The notes under the pieces were generated by a model. It saw nothing but the letters and a program-made list of their open reading frames with translations, was not told the origin of the DNA and did not search any database. A stretch of DNA of 13,635 nt, taken from an uncultured bacterium (lineage in GTDB: Bacteria > Actinomycetota > Aquicultoria > SKW223 > CALKMS01). Shown here one piece after another: positions 13,261 through 13,635 of the stretch (within the stretch, counting starts at the first letter, position 1; each line of letters starts with the position of its first letter). The DNA is taken from the NCBI GenBank assembly GCA_938091145.1, contig CALKMS010000055.1:1-13635 (forward strand), written 5' to 3'. The position numbers were made by a program, and so were the translations under genes.

Positions 13261-13635
13261 TGCTCAGCTTTATTCTTCCACTCCTTCCCCTCCCAACTTA
13301 TTTTAATCAACCTCTCGTTTATCTTGTCGCCTAAAGAAAAGTTGAGTTTAAGATGGGCATCAGAAAACCCTTTTATTTTTTCGGCCCACTCTACCAAAGT
13401 GACGCCGGAACCATAAAAATATTCCTCCAACCCGAGATCATTTAAGTCCTGAGAGGTCAAACGATAGAGATCAAGATGGTAAAGAGGAAGGCGACCGCTT
13501 TCGCTTTCCCAAATAAGGACAAAAGAAGCGCTCCTTAAAAGTTCTTTAACCCCTAACCCTTGGGCTACGCCTTGAGCAAAAGTAGTCTTGCCGCTGCCCA
13601 AACCACCAACCAAAAAAATAACTTCGCCGCCGCTC
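13242..13635 (-). CDS. tsaE: tRNA t6A synthesis ATPase TsaE, 5' end beyond the window
   Basis: P-loop ATPase that resets the TsaB-TsaD complex between catalytic rounds. Seen: the frame is open to the right edge, reading SGGEVIF before the first possible TTG start, and TsaE has conserved sequence there, so the gene starts outside the window. The motifs are Walker A GGLGSGKTT, HLDLYRL, DLGLEEYF and LVEWAEKI, in family order. The C-terminal part (KLNFSLGDKINERLIKISW) matches the usual end of TsaE. Two small departures from the common pattern are visible: GGLGSGKT where GDLGAGKT is usual, and SASF in place of SPTF/SPTY, the switch segment. Both look tolerable. The stop codon overlaps the tsaB start by 19 nt. 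Confidence 0.93.
   Translation of the reverse strand, partial: SGGEVIFLVGGLGSGKTTFAQGVAQGLGVKELLRSASFVLIWESESGRLPLYHLDLYRLTSQDLNDLGLEEYFYGSGVTLVEWAEKIKGFSDAHLKLNFSLGDKINERLIKISWEGKEWKNKAEQWIEKK

Overview
All recognisable genes in this window lie on the minus strand, so transcription runs from the right edge to the left edge. The organism looks like a diderm (Gram-negative-type) bacterium of low to moderate G+C: an apolipoprotein N-acyltransferase (Lnt) is present, the liv-type solute-binding protein carries a lipoprotein-like signal, and the bacterial proteins TsaE, TsaB, TsaD and RimI are all there. An archaeal/thermophile-type fructose-1,6-bisphosphate aldolase/phosphatase hints at an anaerobic, possibly thermophilic or deep-branching lineage. 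I cannot assign a phylum from the sequence alone.

Layout in transcription order. (1) 13635-12123: tsaE (5' end cut by the window edge), tsaB and rimI, overlapping head to tail. (2) 12122-11966: an AT-rich 157-bp gap with two inverted repeats and a weak promoter candidate. (3) 11965-8041: a branched-chain-amino-acid (Liv/HAAT) type ABC transporter operon: a divergent lipoprotein binding protein, a livH reduced to its last quarter, livM, livG and livF. (4) 7979-5351: tsaD and lnt. (5) 5339-3251: groES-groEL with its own sigma70-type promoter, a CIRCE-geometry operator with altered half-sites and a strong intrinsic terminator. (6) 3252-17: the FBP aldolase/phosphatase gene with a candidate extended -10 promoter, a membrane-anchored polysaccharide deacetylase, and a long-form threonylcarbamoyl-AMP synthase (Sua5 type).

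Two themes stand out. First, every protein of bacterial tRNA t6A37 synthesis (TsaC/Sua5, TsaD, TsaB, TsaE) is encoded within 13.6 kb. The order tsaE-tsaB-rimI ... tsaD ... groES-groEL recalls the ydiB-ydiC-ydiD-ydiE ... groES-groEL neighbourhood of Bacillus subtilis, here split by a liv operon between rimI and tsaD. Second, that liv operon looks damaged or remodelled. livH keeps a perfect ribosome binding site and about 11 start codons, joined out of frame to its last ~79 codons. livM carries an extra hydrophobic stretch near its C-terminus, and the binding protein lacks the usual family loops.

No gene-free stretch exceeds 300 bases. The larger gaps are 983-1129, 3191-3309, 5240-5350, 6845-6959 and 11966-12122; what each holds is given in the entries. 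I found no tRNA, rRNA, CRISPR array, insertion sequence or plus-strand gene. No clearly new defence or mobile system is visible; the most unusual items are the livH deletion, the modified CIRCE element and the insertion of liv genes into the t6A cluster.
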